From Callorhinus ursinus (Eukaryota > Chordata > Mammalia > Carnivora > Otariidae), in the NCBI RefSeq assembly GCF_003265705.1, contig NW_020312968.1, positions 3,284,935 to 3,348,934 of the forward strand: DNA of 64,000 nt. Direction: 5' to 3'. Below the pieces are notes generated by a model, which searched no databases, was not told the DNA's origin, and saw only the letters and a program-made list of their open reading frames with translations. Shown piece by piece: positions 35,204 through 46,674 of this stretch (position 1 is its first letter; each line of letters starts with the position of its first letter). Position numbers and translations under genes: made by a program.

Positions 35204-35254
<51 letters not shown>

Positions 35255-36098
35255 CTGAGTCACCCTGTGGGGAGGCTGCTCCTTGTCCCATTCATTGGCC
35301 CAGCTCAGTTACCTGCACACCATCTCCCAGGTACCACCAGCTAAGAAACCGCTTGAAGTCACAATGGACAGGCGGAAGTAACTGGGACTTAGCAAAGGCC
35401 TTCAGCAGCAGATAACCAAGTGGAAGAGGGGCCATGAGTCACTTTTCATGTCCTCTCAACCTCATTGCCCCACCGTCTACTAGCACTGACCACTTCCTTG
35501 CAATATTCATGCTGCCTTTTGCTTTCTTTAGCGTGGGGATTTCTTAACTCTGCCTTCCCCAGCCTTTGACCTCATTTCCCCTTTTGAAAGCTGTTGAATT
35601 TCTTTCTGTGGCTTTTCCAGAATCTTTCAAAAATGAACCTAAATCCCTCTAACATAGAGCAACATTAGAATCCCATCTTTATATGTAATCCATATAGGGC
35701 TGGTGGGCCTCAGAGCCCTTTTTTGGTTTGGTGGTACTTCTTAATTCATTCCTGTGGCCTCCAAGAATAAGTGAAAAGCAATTTCAGTATGTATCAGACT
35801 CTATCAAAAATGCCAAAAAGGGATTTCATTCCTAAGATACGGGAAAACTTAAATTCATTGTTTTTGCATAAATGGAAGCCTGGAGAATCAAGGAATTTTC
35901 AGCCTCCAAGATCCCATTTAGTTGGCTTTTGTTGAAATAGCTAGTTTAGTTAGATATTACACATATCTGAGAGTAAGTGAAAAAGGAAGTTCTAGAAGCT
36001 GCTACAATGGTGTCAACACACAAAGGAAATTTTCACAGAGGAGATAAATAGAAGTAAATTTGGGGATGGGGTATCACTGAAGGAAGAATCTTGCTCTT
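35065..36098. other. Unique sequence around a CA repeat
   Basis: The start (to about 35148) has a weak L2-end-like 'gaatgaatgggtgaatgagg'. Otherwise nothing apart from the CA repeat. Confidence 0.4.
35205..35251. repeat. (CA)n microsatellite
   Basis: About 23-24 uninterrupted CA units, long enough to be polymorphic. Confidence 0.97.
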
Positions 36099-36116
36099 AA
36101 AGTTTATAGTAAACTT

Positions 36117-36221
36117 GGGGCGCCTGGCTGGCTCAGTCAGAAGAGCATGCGACTCTTGATCTCAGGGTCGTGAGTTCAAGCCCCACATTGGGTGTAGAGA
36201 TTACTTAGCTTTTTTTTTTTT
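36117..36221 (+). mobile_element. SINEC, short class
   Basis: Short SINEC 'gcgcctggctggctcagtca' to 'gtagagattactta', with a tail of T bases instead of A. The flanks aagtttatagtaaa (36099 on) and aagttatagtaaa (36222 on) are the duplication with one indel. Confidence 0.92.
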
Positions 36222-36234
36222 AAGTTATAGTAAA

Positions 36235-36539
36235 ATGGTCAATAAAGATGCAAATTGAGTTAAATTGGAAATTCTTCCAAGCTCTATCCCATAAGCTTAC
36301 AGGGATGATAAGCAAGGTCCAGCCCGTGCTGCCCCCCCCCCACGGTGGCACACCCCCATTTTATCTGCCCAGCACACATTTCCAGTTCTGTGCACTGGGA
36401 TATATTTCAGTGACCTCAGTTTTGTAAGCCATGAAGAAAATAGGATTGTCCCACCAAAAACTTGCCTTACATTAATATTTTTTGACAAATACTTAGAAAA
36501 ATGCCATAGTTGCCCAGGTTTTTATAGTTTTCAAAACAT
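36235..36539. other. Unique sequence
   Basis: Contains a C run near 36331-36341. Nothing else recognised. Confidence 0.4.
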
Positions 36540-36735
36540 TTTAGAATGCCTTATTTCACTTTATCCTCCCAACAACTATTATTATGTTTGCAGAGAAAGG
36601 GACTCTTATCAGACATTTTATTTATTGACCATTCTATTTCTTTAGCCCTACATTTCTACGAAAGACTACGGGTGCTACCACAGGCTTCCCAGCACTGTCA
36701 AAGTGCAGGACCAGGACTAGATGCAGGACTCCTGA
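36540..36735 (-). mobile_element. MIR-like antisense fragment
   Basis: The plus strand 'tatcctcccaacaactatta', then 'aagtgcaggaccaggactag' and 'cttctagtctggtcc', resembles reversed MIR ends with an unexplained middle. Confidence 0.4.
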
Positions 36736-37100
36736 CTTCTAGTCTGGTCCCTACCCACCGAAGCTCGTGGTCACTCTGACCTCAACTTTGTGCCCAGAGA
36801 TGGTCTCCAAAATAGACTTGATCAGAAGCAGAGAACCTGAAGAGTGGACTCGGGGTCTGTCATGGTGATAATGGAGGTCTGTAAGGGTCCTGCACCCGAT
36901 TCCAGTGTGTGGAGGGGCAGCAAGCAAGGGTAAGGTCGTTGTGCAAATTTAAGGATCTTCTCCACTGATGAGCGTCCAGAGATTTAGTCCAGGGAGAAAG
37001 ACCACCCTTACAAATGGAGAGTTCCCTTATAAATCTAAATGTCTCTTATCTCCTCAGTTTTCAGAGCTTCTCCTGTGTCTGTTCTTTCTTAATGATAACC
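36736..37100. other. Unique sequence, no gene seen
   Basis: No element recognised. Confidence 0.4.
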
Positions 37101-37107
37101 AGCCTAA

Positions 37108-37291
37108 GGGGCGCCTGTGTGCCTCAGTCGGCTAAGTGTCTACATAGGCTCAGGGCATGGGACCGAGTCCCGTGTCAGGCTCCCTGCTCAGTGGGGAGCC
37201 TGCTTCTCCCTCTCCCTCTGCTGCTCCCCCTGCCTATGCTCGCTCTTGCTTTCTCTCCTGTTCTCTGTCAAATAAATAAAACCCTTAAAAA
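37108..37291 (+). mobile_element. SINEC, long class, with head deletion
   Basis: Long SINEC lacking part of the region after the A box ('ggctaagtgtctacataggctcag'-type shortening). Short flanking agcctaa at 37101-37107 and 37292-37298. Confidence 0.9.
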
Positions 37292-37298
37292 TAGCCTA

Positions 37299-37869
37299 AA
37301 ATAATCCTAATGCCACAGAGGCATATTTTAGGGTGGCAAATTCTGCTCCCCTGTGGAGAGTCGGGCTGAGTAGGCTGAGGAGGGTGCCCTGCAGCTGCCA
37401 TGGGGACTCGGGGCCCCAGCTGGGTAAGGATGGCGTTGCTTGTGTGGGGAGGCACAGCCTAGGGCTGCATGGAGGGCAGCTCCACATGGGTCCCCTGTAG
37501 GGAATGCGAACCCCAGTGGGATGAGGGAGGCGCCTGTGCAGGAATTGGAAGCAGAGTTTAAAGGGGGTGAGAATGGCTTTCCACAGAGGGGTGTTGACAA
37601 GTCAGGGCGAGAGCAGGGTGAGGAGGGCATACTCAGAGCCAAGGGGGGCAGTGACTATGACCAGACACTGGTTTTATACTGGGGGGCAGAGCAAATGAGA
37701 TTTAGGGATATTGGGAATCAAATTTCTTACTGTTGAAGCCAGGAGTTACAAATTGGAAAAAGAGAAAACTTTTGTATTGTAAAGTATTGTGTTTTTGTAA
37801 AAGGATGTCCTTGTTTTGAAAATAGTCATGGTCAGTCGTATGCAGGGCAGGGACAGTGTATCATGTAGT
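37299..37869. other. Unique sequence, no gene seen
   Basis: Overlapping frames of about 100 codons on both strands (37328-37736) have no domain. Confidence 0.4.
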
Positions 37870-38180
37870 CAACTTACTATCAAATGGTTCAAGGGAAAAA
37901 ATTCTTTTTTTTTTAAGATTTTTTTTTTAAAGATTTTATTTATTTGACAGAGAGATAGTGAGAGAGGGAACACAAGCAAGGGGGGTGGGAGAGGGAGAAG
38001 CAGGTTTCCCACTGAGCAGGGAGCCCGATGCGGGACTCGATCCCAGGACCTTGGGATCATGACCTGAGCCGAAGGCAGATGCTTAATGACTGAGCCACCC
38101 AGGTGCCCGGGAAAAAAAATTCTTTGTACCATTCTTGAAGTTTCTGTAAGTTTGAGATTGCTCAGAATAAAATTAGCTTT
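37870..38180 (+). mobile_element. L1M-type 3' end, split by a SINEC
   Basis: 'tcaaatggttcaaggg', then after the SINEC 'ctttgtaccattcttgaagt' and 'ttctgtaagtttgagattgc' match the 3' end shared by old L1M elements. Confidence 0.5.
37908..38108 (-). mobile_element. SINEC, long class
   Basis: Antisense full-length SINEC with a doubled tail motif (ttaagatttttttttt, then ttaaagatttta). Flanks gggaaaaaattcttt at 37893-37907 and the same with two more A at 38109-38125. Confidence 0.95.
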
Positions 38181-38794
38181 AGACAACATTAGTTGCCGGT
38201 GTTAAGAAGAACAGCAACAAAAGAGAAAGGAAAAACTATCACATCACATCAAGAGATGCTGTGCAGTTGGGGGTGGGAAAATATTGAGTGGTAGGATTCC
38301 CACGCTGATCCCTTTCTGAACAAATAAAATGCCCTCTGCAGTAGTTACTGACTCAGGTAGAGAACAAGGTAAAGCTACACCTGTTTCAAAGAAGACAACT
38401 AACAAGGTTTTCTTAGTCCATAACCACAGACACGTCCCAGAAAGGTTATACAAAAGCAAGTTCCAGAAAAAGGAAAGGGTCTCATTCTCATTATTATTGA
38501 ATGGTTTTTCTTATTTGTTTTTATACCTACTACTTTGTAATTGGGAAAAATTGGTCTCCTTTCATTTAAAGAAAAATGTCCTCTTAGTCAAAAGGTTTGA
38601 ATGAGGATAAAGCTTCTTTAAGCACAGTTTTGGAAAAGAGAGGAAAATAAAAAATTGCACCACCCAGACACAAAGCCAATTATGCATTTTTGTATGCTCC
38701 TTTTGAGTCTTTGTATGTGCCTCCTTTTTAAGTGGCTGTGATTCTAGCATGCCATGTTTTCTGAGCGTAGCAAAGAGGTCACACAAAGGCTTTG
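38181..38794. other. Unique sequence, no gene seen
   Basis: No element recognised. The 118-codon minus frame at 38562-38918 overlaps a MIR and is rejected. Confidence 0.4.
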
Positions 38795-38980
38795 AACTTG
38801 ACTGACCAAGTTCTACATCTGGCTTCTGTGACTCTGTGACTTTGAGTTTCCTCCTGTACCAAAGAGAGTCAATATACTCCCTTGTCTTGGGGTTTAGGAG
38901 AGGACTAAATGAGATCATGGATATAAAGCACTTAGGATGGTATATTGTGCATTTTATGTACTCAGTAAATACCTGATATT
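38795..38980 (+). mobile_element. MIR SINE
   Basis: 'actctgtgactttgagtttc', 'ctaaatgagatcatggatat' and 'aaagcacttaggatggtata' follow the MIR consensus through its 3' end. Confidence 0.7.
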
Positions 38981-38999
38981 TGAAAGCACTTTCCCATGT

Positions 39000-39023
39000 C
39001 TTTTTTTTTTTTTAAGGTTATTT

Positions 39024-39054
<31 letters not shown>

Positions 39055-39180
39055 GGACAAGCAGACTGCGCTCTAGGCATGGAGCCTGACCTGGGGCTCA
39101 GTCCCACCAACCTGAGATCATGACCTGAGACAAAAATCAAGAGTCCATTGCTTAACCAACTGAACCACCCAGGTGCCCCG
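39000..39180 (-). mobile_element. SINEC, long class
   Basis: Antisense SINEC with a (GA)n tract. Perfect 14-bp duplication gcactttcccatgt at 38986-38999 and 39181-39194. Confidence 0.97.
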
Positions 39181-39194
39181 GCACTTTCCCATGT

Positions 39195-39511
39195 TTTTAA
39201 ATCATTGTCATAATTGCAATTATTATAAGTGGCTCCTAAAAAGCTCAAGGAAAGCTTTGGTATGTTTCTCTTTCAGTGGTCGGCATGACAGAGTCTGCTA
39301 GCTGTTCAACAAATTAGTTTCCTTTTTTTCCTGAGCGCACAGCTGGATGACATTTCCCAGACACCCTTGTGGTGAGATGTGCCACATAACTGAGTTCTAG
39401 CAGTAGGGCCTGAGGAGAAGCAATGCAGGCCCCTGCCCACGCACAGTCCTCCATGTTCTTTCCCTTTTAGGCTCACCAAAGTGGCAGCACCCCATGTCAC
39501 CAGTGTGGCTA
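39195..39511. other. Unique sequence, no gene seen
   Basis: No element recognised. Confidence 0.4.
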
Positions 39512-39523
39512 TAGAAATAATAT

Positions 39524-39690
39524 ATTTTTTAAGATTTTATTCATGTGAGACAGTGAGAGAGGCAGAGGCAGAGGGAGAAGCAGGCTCCTCATGGAGCAGG
39601 GAGCCTGATGCGGAGCTCGATCCCACCACCTGGGATCACGACCTGAGCCGAAGGCAGACCCTTAACCGACTGAGCCACCCAGGTGCCCTG
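39524..39690 (-). mobile_element. SINEC, long class
   Basis: Antisense SINEC. Perfect duplication tagaaataatat at 39512-39523 and 39691-39702. Confidence 0.97.
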
Positions 39691-39961
39691 TAGAAATAAT
39701 ATTTTGAAAATGGCAGAGCTGTCATTTGATTAAGTCCTATAAGTCTGTATAGAGCAGAAACCTCCCCTGACAACCAGAAACCCCATCATGGACTGTTAAT
39801 GAATGAGAAATGCACTTTTATAGTGTTTGAGCCCTTGTTTATCCATTTTTGTTTATATTTGTTATAGCAGCTAGCATTACTTGGATGCAGATTGTTTAGG
39901 CTTGGTTCTAAAAGAAGACATAGAACTCCAACACCTTTAGGGTTGTCTGTTTTTGTTGTTT

Positions 39962-40076
39962 AATTTTTTTTAAAGATTTTACCTTTAAGTAATCTCTACA
40001 CCCAACATGGGGCTTGAACTTTCAACCCCGAGATCAAGAATCACATGTTCTGACTGGCCAGACAGGCACCCCCCCC
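39962..40076 (-). mobile_element. SINEC, short class (left member of a pair)
   Basis: Antisense short SINEC: 'aagtaatctctacacccaac' to 'gccagacaggcacc'. It directly abuts a second short SINEC. One duplication (ctccaacaccttt at 39926-39938 and 40176-40188) flanks the pair, not this copy alone. Confidence 0.9.
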
Positions 40077-40175
40077 TTTTTTTATTAAGTAAACTCTACC
40101 CGCAACGTGGGACTTGAACTCACAACCCCAAGATCAAGCATCGCATGCTCTACCAACTGAGCCAGTCAGGCGCCC
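40077..40175 (-). mobile_element. SINEC, short class (right member of a pair)
   Basis: Antisense short SINEC: 'taagtaaactctacccgcaa' to 'gccagtcaggcgcccc'. Head-to-tail with the previous copy and ending at the right target-site duplication. Confidence 0.92.
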
Positions 40176-40384
40176 CTCCAACACCTTTTGAATGTCTCTT
40201 CTAGATTCTATGAAAAGAAACAGCAAAAAAGACAATGATCCTCTGGCAATCTAGAAACGCTTCGCTCTTACTGGAGTAGGTTTCTGAAATGGTTCACACA
40301 CAACCGTAAGCAGACTTAAATGATTTTTAAAGTGCTTTGTGCAATTTTTAATAGCTTGGAGAAGAAGGGGTGAGTTGGTGGTGT

Positions 40385-40545
40385 CCCAGAACAAGGTCAA
40401 ATCCTAAATCTGCCATTATTTAGTTTCCATTTCCTAGTCCTATCCACCTCATGGGACTGCCGTGAAGAAACTATGAGCTGATGTACATTAAATGCCTAAC
40501 AAAGAGCCTGGGCTGGATAACATTTCATCAATATTCATTCTTAGA
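40385..40545 (+). mobile_element. MIR SINE
   Basis: 'aggtcaaatcctaaatctgc', 'gtttccatttcctagtccta' and 'catgggactgccgtgaagaa' match MIR in order. Confidence 0.6.
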
Positions 40546-40789
40546 GTTTCACTCCCGGAATGTAACATTTCCCCAAGTTTGTTCCATGAAACAATGGTTT
40601 TGTGACGTGTTCTGTTAAATATATGTAAAGAAAAGTTTTCGCCATCAGAAAATACTGAGATCACTCTGGAAGGTGGCATCCTGGGGGGCAGTGTTCCCAT
40701 GAGTATCGTAAATTGTGTGAGAAGTCCCACAGTCACTTCCATAAGTTTTTTCTTTGAAAAAACAACCAACCACAAAGGCAGCTTTTCCA

Positions 40790-40900
40790 GGACACACCTA
40801 ATGCCCAGCTCACATTCTGCTGCACATACTTTGAGAAACTGGCACAGTGTTGGGTACATGGTGAATAATCAACAAATGTCTATCAAATGTGTGAAGTAAG
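40790..40900 (+). mobile_element. L2 3' end fragment
   Basis: 'cacagtgttgggtacatggt' and 'aataatcaacaaatgtctat' resemble the L2 terminus (cagtgcctggcacatagtag, caataaatatttg). Confidence 0.45.
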
Positions 40901-41834
40901 GAGACCACCGAAGTACCTCTCAAAACGAATAAAGGAGTTCCCCCGTTTGCACTTAAGTGCTAGCCCCCTGCCTCCTGACCCTCCTGAATAAAATGGCTGC
41001 TGGACCCTATAGGATATTGGGTGCAAGCAAGGCCCTCGCAACCTACAGGGCTTGGTTGGGAGAAGGAATAGACATACATGGAGGTCCTTTACCCCCATGG
41101 GTTGGACAACTCCTAGACCACAGTGGCCAGAGCACCAGGTGAGGATCAGAGAAGAGAAGATCCCAACAAGAGCCCAGCCAGGTATTTAAACTTAACCACA
41201 TGACTGTGCCAGTTCTTCCTGAGACCTAAGATGGGAAGCCATGCAATGGGTGGGCTGGGTGTCCCCGCTGTCGAGTCTGGGCAAATAGAAGAAGATGAAG
41301 GGGAGAGAATGGGTCTGGCACCTGCCTGCCTTTATACAGCAGGTGAACAGAGGGACGCTTTCTGCATGTGCTGCCAGGTAGAGTAGCAAAACTGCTAGGT
41401 CTCATCCACAAGAGCCAAGGAGGAAAGATCCAAGTCATCCGAAGGGACCAACACTCAGAGAGAGGAACATGAACGTGTATACACAGAACGCCCATCCAGA
41501 GAGACAACCTTGCTCTAGGGAAAGACAGTATCTTGAATATGGAAATAGTAAGAGCACTCCTCTCTAGGGTAAAATGTAATTTTTGAACAAAAAAATTCAG
41601 TAAAGAACTAAAGGACCCTGTTGAGCCCAAAGACCTGACTCCGACATGCACGGTCTCCTTGGCTCTCTACACATACATGCTTGCTTTCTTCTGTTTACTC
41701 TAACTGGAACATTGGTTCTTATCTGAGGTCAATGCTGCCATTTGTGATTAGATCATTTTTAATCTACACAAAGCCATTGTCCCCATCTTGCTACTGTAGC
41801 ATCAATTTTTGTCCACTGCACTGCATGGGCTGTA
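40901..41834. other. Unique sequence, no gene seen
   Basis: The 141-codon minus frame at 41226-41651 has no domain. No transposon recognised. Confidence 0.4.
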
Positions 41835-41849
41835 AAATTCCCCATCTTT

Positions 41850-42046
41850 TTTTTTTTTTTTTAAGATTTTATTTATTTGACAGAGAGAGACACAGCGAGA
41901 GAGGGAACACAAGCAGGGGGAGTGGGAGAGGGAGAAGCAGACTTCCTGCCAAGCAGGGAGCTCCATGTGGGGCTTGATCCCAGGACTCTGGGATCACGAC
42001 CTGAGCCGAAGGCAGATGCTTAACGACTGAGCCACCCAGGCACCCC
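41850..42046 (-). mobile_element. SINEC, long class
   Basis: Antisense full-length SINEC. Perfect 15-bp duplication aaattccccatcttt at 41835-41849 and 42047-42061. Confidence 0.98.
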
Positions 42047-42367
42047 AAATTCCCCATCTTTAAAAGAAAGATTTTCCATTCACTTCCTCCTCAGAGCTTT
42101 ATTTCTCGGCTGCCCTTCATGGTAAAATTGCTCACCTTTCCATGCAAATATTCCAAAAGAAGTCCCAGAGGACCACAGGATGTCTTGTACTTAGTTCTGT
42201 GAAGTGTGTTTGTGGTGTCTTCAAATAGGTGATTTATGCATTATTATTTTTGAATAATCTGTGTTAATTTAAATTAGCAGAGGTTGCCTACCAGAGTATG
42301 ACTAGGTTTGGTACTAAGAAATACACCTCAACATTTTTGTTTTGAAGTGGAAATAATAATAGAATTT

Positions 42368-42543
42368 CTTTTAAGATTTTATTTATTTGAGACAGAGAAA
42401 GAGAAAGAGCAGGGGAAAGGGACAAGCAGACTCTGTGCTAAGCGTGGAGCCCAACATGGGGCTCCATCTCAGGACCCTGAGATCAAGACCTGAGCCGAAA
42501 TCAAGGGTTGGACGCTTAACCGATTGAGCCACCCAGGTGCCCC
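42368..42543 (-). mobile_element. SINEC, long class
   Basis: Antisense SINEC. Perfect duplication aataatagaattt at 42355-42367 and 42544-42556. Only about 0.3 kb from the previous SINEC. Confidence 0.97.
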
Positions 42544-42574
42544 AATAATAGAATTTTTAAAACATCCTTTATTC

Positions 42575-44060
42575 ACTTGTCTCTTGAAACTACTCCAAAC
42601 AGGCTTTCATTGCCACCACGGCAGCCAAACAGTTAGGTCAGCTCTACCGGTGACTTCCCTATCGTCAAATCCAGAGGTCAGTTCTCCAGCTCAACTTACT
42701 CCACCTCTGGCCACCTTTGACCCAACACACAGATCAATCCCTACTTCCTGAGGCACCGTTTTCTCTGGTGTTAGGTCATCACTCGCTCTTGGCTCTTCTC
42801 CTGTATCACCGGTGTCCTCTCAGCCACTTTTGCTCTTCGACCCTCATTTTCCAACCTCAGATCTCTTTCTCTCTATATAACATTCATTCCTTAAGTAATC
42901 TCATACACGATCAAGATCTGCCACCCCCAGTTTTGAGATATAATTGACAAAGAGAATTGTAAAATGTAAGATATTTAAGGTGTACAACACGGTGATTTGA
43001 TGGCTATATATACACCATGAAAGGATTTCTCCCCATAGTTAATTAACACATCCATCATCCAAGTTTACTTTTTTCTTTTTTTCTTTTTCTTTTTTGTGAG
43101 AACGCTTAAGTTCTACTCTCTCAGCAAATTTCAGATTTCAACTACATAACACAGTGTTATCAACTACAGTCACCCTGTCCACACATTAGATCCTTAGACC
43201 GTATCCATTTTATTACTGGAAGTTTCTATACTTTTACCAATATCTTCCTATTTCCCCCCAACCCCTGGCAACTATTTTTCCTACTTTCTGTTTTTATGAG
43301 TTTGATTTTCTTTTCTTTTCTTTCTTCCTTGCTTTCTTCCACATATAAGTAATACCATGTAATATTTGTCTTTCTCTGTTCGGCTATTTTACTTAGCATA
43401 ATGCCCTCTAGATTCATCCATGTTGTCTCAAATGGCAGGATTTCCTTTTTTTTTTTTTTCTAAAGCTGGATAATATTCCATCATATGTATATACTACGTT
43501 TTCTTGCAGGATCATGATTTTAAATGCCACCTATCTAATGATGAGTCCCCAATTTTTCTCTCCAGTCAATATTTTCCCTCTGAATTCCAGCAAGGAGAGC
43601 CAACCTCTTACTCAATATCCCCATTGGGATTTCTAATAGAAATTTCATATTTGACATGTAAAAAAACAGAGCTCTTAATTTTCATCCTCAAATATTTCTC
43701 CTGAAGTCATCTTAAGCTCAGTAAATGATTCCATTCTTCTCAGGACAAAACCTTAGAGTTTCCCTTGACTTCTCTCTCTCTCTCCTTCCTACCTTCAATC
43801 CAGTGGCAAATTATCTTCATTCTACCTGATCACTTACAATCCTATTCTCCATTACCATCATGGTCCCAACACCTTCACCGTCCACCTACATTATTGTAAC
43901 AGATCCTTAACTCGACTATTCACTTCTACCCTGATTTCCTTACAGTAAATACTTAAAAACCTTCTACAGCAATCCCTTCAAAATGTAATTTAGACCTCTG
44001 AGAATTAATTTCTTACTCTCACTCAGTCCTAAATATCAGATTACCTTTCTCTGTTAATAT
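42575..44060 (+). mobile_element. L2/CR1-type LINE, decayed reverse-transcriptase part, split by L1
   Basis: Before the L1, 'ctttctctctatataacatt' and 'taatctcatacacgatcaag' and, after it, 'atcatgattttaaatgccac' then 'gatgagtccccaatttttct' correspond to the L2/CR1 ORF2 region encoding the YADD-box segment. Here the box is decayed (translated S-N-D-E). The 3' part ('gtttcccttgacttctctct', 'caatccagtggcaaattatc') continues in the expected order. Non-functional. Confidence 0.6.
42929..43510 (-). mobile_element. LINE-1 3' fragment, reversed
   Basis: The plus strand 'ttttgagatataattgacaa', 'gtgtacaacacggtgatttg', 'ataatgccctctagattcat' and 'ataatattccatcatatgta' is the reverse complement of an L1 3' UTR and ORF2 end. 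Flanks gatcaagat (near 42909) and gatcatgat (near 43511) suggest the duplication. Confidence 0.8.
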
Positions 44061-44189
44061 CATAAAGTACTTTTTCCAACTTCTGATGAGAGAGAAAGAA
44101 TGTATTCCTTTGATAATCATCATTACCCAGAAAATGTTAGGCAGTCATAGATTCAATCAAGGAACAAAAAATATAACAATCAATAGCCA

Positions 44190-44345
44190 CAATAAAAAGG
44201 CAAATTAATCCAGCTAGAAAATGAACATACCATTTGAATAAACATTTGAATAAAATAAATCTACAAACAAGAGAGACAGGTGACCAATGCCCACATGGAG
44301 AGACACTCAACATCATTAGTCTTTAGGGCAATGCAGTCCTGTGAG
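44190..44345 (+). mobile_element. LINE-1 ORF2 fragment
   Basis: 'acactcaacatcattagtct', then 'ttagggcaatgcagtcctg', matches the L1 ORF2 3' region (gctcaacatcattagtcatt). Confidence 0.65.
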
Positions 44346-44404
44346 AAAAGAAACACATTTAGCCTTTTCCCAATAAAAGTCTTGAATTCTAAAGATAAGA
44401 TCTA

Positions 44405-44595
44405 GGGGCACCTGGGTGGCTCAGTCAGTTAAGCATCTGCCTTCAGCTTGGGTCGTGATCCTGGGGTCCTGGAATCAAGTCCCGCATCAGGCACCCTGCT
44501 TAGGGGGTAGTCTGCTTCTCCCTCTACCTCTCCCCCCTGCTCATGATATCTTTTTCTCTCTCAAATAAATAAATGAAATCTTTAAAAAAGAAAAA
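44405..44595 (+). mobile_element. SINEC, long class
   Basis: Full-length plus-strand SINEC. It is the only plus copy among nine between 37.9 and 45.4 kb. No clean duplication read. Confidence 0.95.
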
Positions 44596-45177
44596 AGAAA
44601 TTGAGGCATTGAAAGTTCAGTGGGAAAGAGGAGAGAAATACAAATGTTTGAAAACTCACCAGGCATGAATTTCTAGCTGAATTTTATCTAACCTTTAAAG
44701 GACTGACTATACCTTTATTTAAACTATTTTAAGCCAAAGAAAAGGATGAAGAGCTTCCAATTCATTTTATAAGGTCAAAATAAACTGAATCAAAGCTGTT
44801 AAAGGTAAGCAAAAATGGAAAATTACAGGCAAATTCACGAATCTACATTCAATCTATATTCAAGAAATCTAAGTAAAATATTAACAAATAGAATCCAGTC
44901 ATGTATCAAAAAGAAAAAACAAAAGCAGTCCATGACTTCGTCCGTGAAGTCAAGGGCGTTTCTGTCCCAGGAAGTCTAGCGACACAATCTATTACATCAG
45001 TCCTTTAAGGAAGAAAACCAGATGACCATATCTTTAGGTGCTTAAAATGTGTTTAGTAAAGTGGCAGCCATTCCTACTGAATAAAATAAGAATTAAAGAA
45101 ATTATTTAATAATAAAGGCTATTTCCCAAACTGATGGCAGATAGGATCCTAAAGTGCAAAAGGCTAAACCCATTTTA

Positions 45178-45361
45178 TTTTTTTAAAGATTGTATTTATT
45201 TATTTGACAGAGAGAGACACAGCGAGAGAGCGAGCACAAGCAGGGGTAGCGGCAGAGAGAAGGAGAGGGAGACTCCCCGCTGAGCGGGGAGCCCCACACA
45301 GGGCTCGATCCCAGGACTATGGGACCGTGACCTGAGCTGAAGGCAGCAACTCAGGTGCCCC
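45178..45361 (-). mobile_element. SINEC, long class, with internal deletion
   Basis: Antisense SINEC. The segment between 'gaaggcag' and 'ctcaggtgcccc' (the A-box side) is deleted. Perfect 14-bp duplication ctaaacccatttta at 45164-45177 and 45362-45375. Confidence 0.96.
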
Positions 45362-45589
45362 CTAAACCCATTTTAATTAAACAAACTACACATAGGGATG
45401 TTCCCCATCATCATCATGACTAAACACTGACTTGGAAGAGATCCCAAACTCATTAACACAACAAAATTAAATAACTGACCTAACATTTGAGAATAAGAAT
45501 AAAATTCTTTGATTTTGCTAATGATATGATTGTATTCCTAAAAAATAAATACATGCATAAAGGAAAAATACAAATAAGAAAAGACACAT

Positions 45590-45614
45590 AACAACAACAA
45601 CAACAACAACAAAA
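45590..45614. repeat. (CAA)n microsatellite
   Basis: About seven CAA units in the L1-derived sequence. Confidence 0.9.
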
Positions 45615-45982
45615 CCCAAGAGACTCCAGTATAGGCAATAAGAGAATTTGGTAATCGGTTGGACGAACAATAACTATTTTTAAAAATCTGTGGACTTTTC
45701 CATATCCTAACATTAATTACATAGAAGTAGAAACAGAAGAATGTCTCATTCACAACAATGGCAAAATATGAAATATTTCAGAACAGATTTAGCAAGAAAG
45801 AAACAAATCCCAAATGAGAGTATTCTTTTCATTTTTAATATTTTATATTATATTACATATAATTTTACTGAAGAAAATAAAACAGGTCTAAACCAAAGCA
45901 GAGAGAAACTATGTTCTTGAGTGGAGAAACCAATACCATAGTAATGTCAGTTTTCACAAATGAATATATTTAATTGCCACAC

Positions 45983-46487
45983 TGTTTTCCTTTCCTATTG
46001 CTGCTGTAACAAATTACCACAAACTCAGTGGCTTAAAGAACACAAAATTATTCTTTCACATTCCTGGAGGTCAGCAGTGCAAAATCAGTTTCACGGGGCT
46101 GAAATCAAGGTGTGGGCAGGGCAGGTTCTACCTGGCAGCTTTGAAGAGAGAATGCATTCTCTTCCTTCGTTCCCCTTCCGGTGGCCGCCTGTGTTCCGGG
46201 GCTTGCCGCCCCTCCTCCAGCTTCAAAGCACATCACTCCAATCTCTGTCATCTCATCGCCTTCTCTTCCAGCTCCGACTGCTCCCGTATCTCTCTTATAA
46301 GGATCATTGGGATGACAGTAGACCCATGGGATAATTCAGGATCATCTCCCCATCTCAAAATCATTAACTTAATCACATCTGCAAAGTCCCTTTGGCCAAA
46401 CGAAGTAACATTCACTGGTTCCAGGGATTAGGTGGTGGACGAACCTACTGGGTGGGGTGAGGGGTGTACATTATTTAGTCTACCACA
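45983..46487 (-). mobile_element. MLT1-type solo LTR
   Basis: The plus strand 'ctgctgtaacaaattaccac', 'ctggaggtcagcagtgcaaa', 'cccatctcaaaatcattaac' and 'cacatctgcaaagtcccttt' is the reverse complement of a MaLR MLT1 LTR. Bounded TG...CA, with 5-bp flanks cacac (45978-45982) and aacac (46488-46492), 4 of 5 identical. Confidence 0.85.
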
Positions 46488-46674
46488 AACACTAATATGA
46501 TTCTTAAACTTGTTATGGAAGAGTAAATGTCCAAGAAGAGCCAAGAATGTATGAAAAAAAAAAGTAAGTGGGGGGAGGGGACACATTGAAGACATTACAA
46601 TAAAATTAATATAATATGACAGAGAAATAAATAGATTAGTGGAACAGAATAGAGAATTCAGAAAGAAATCTCAG

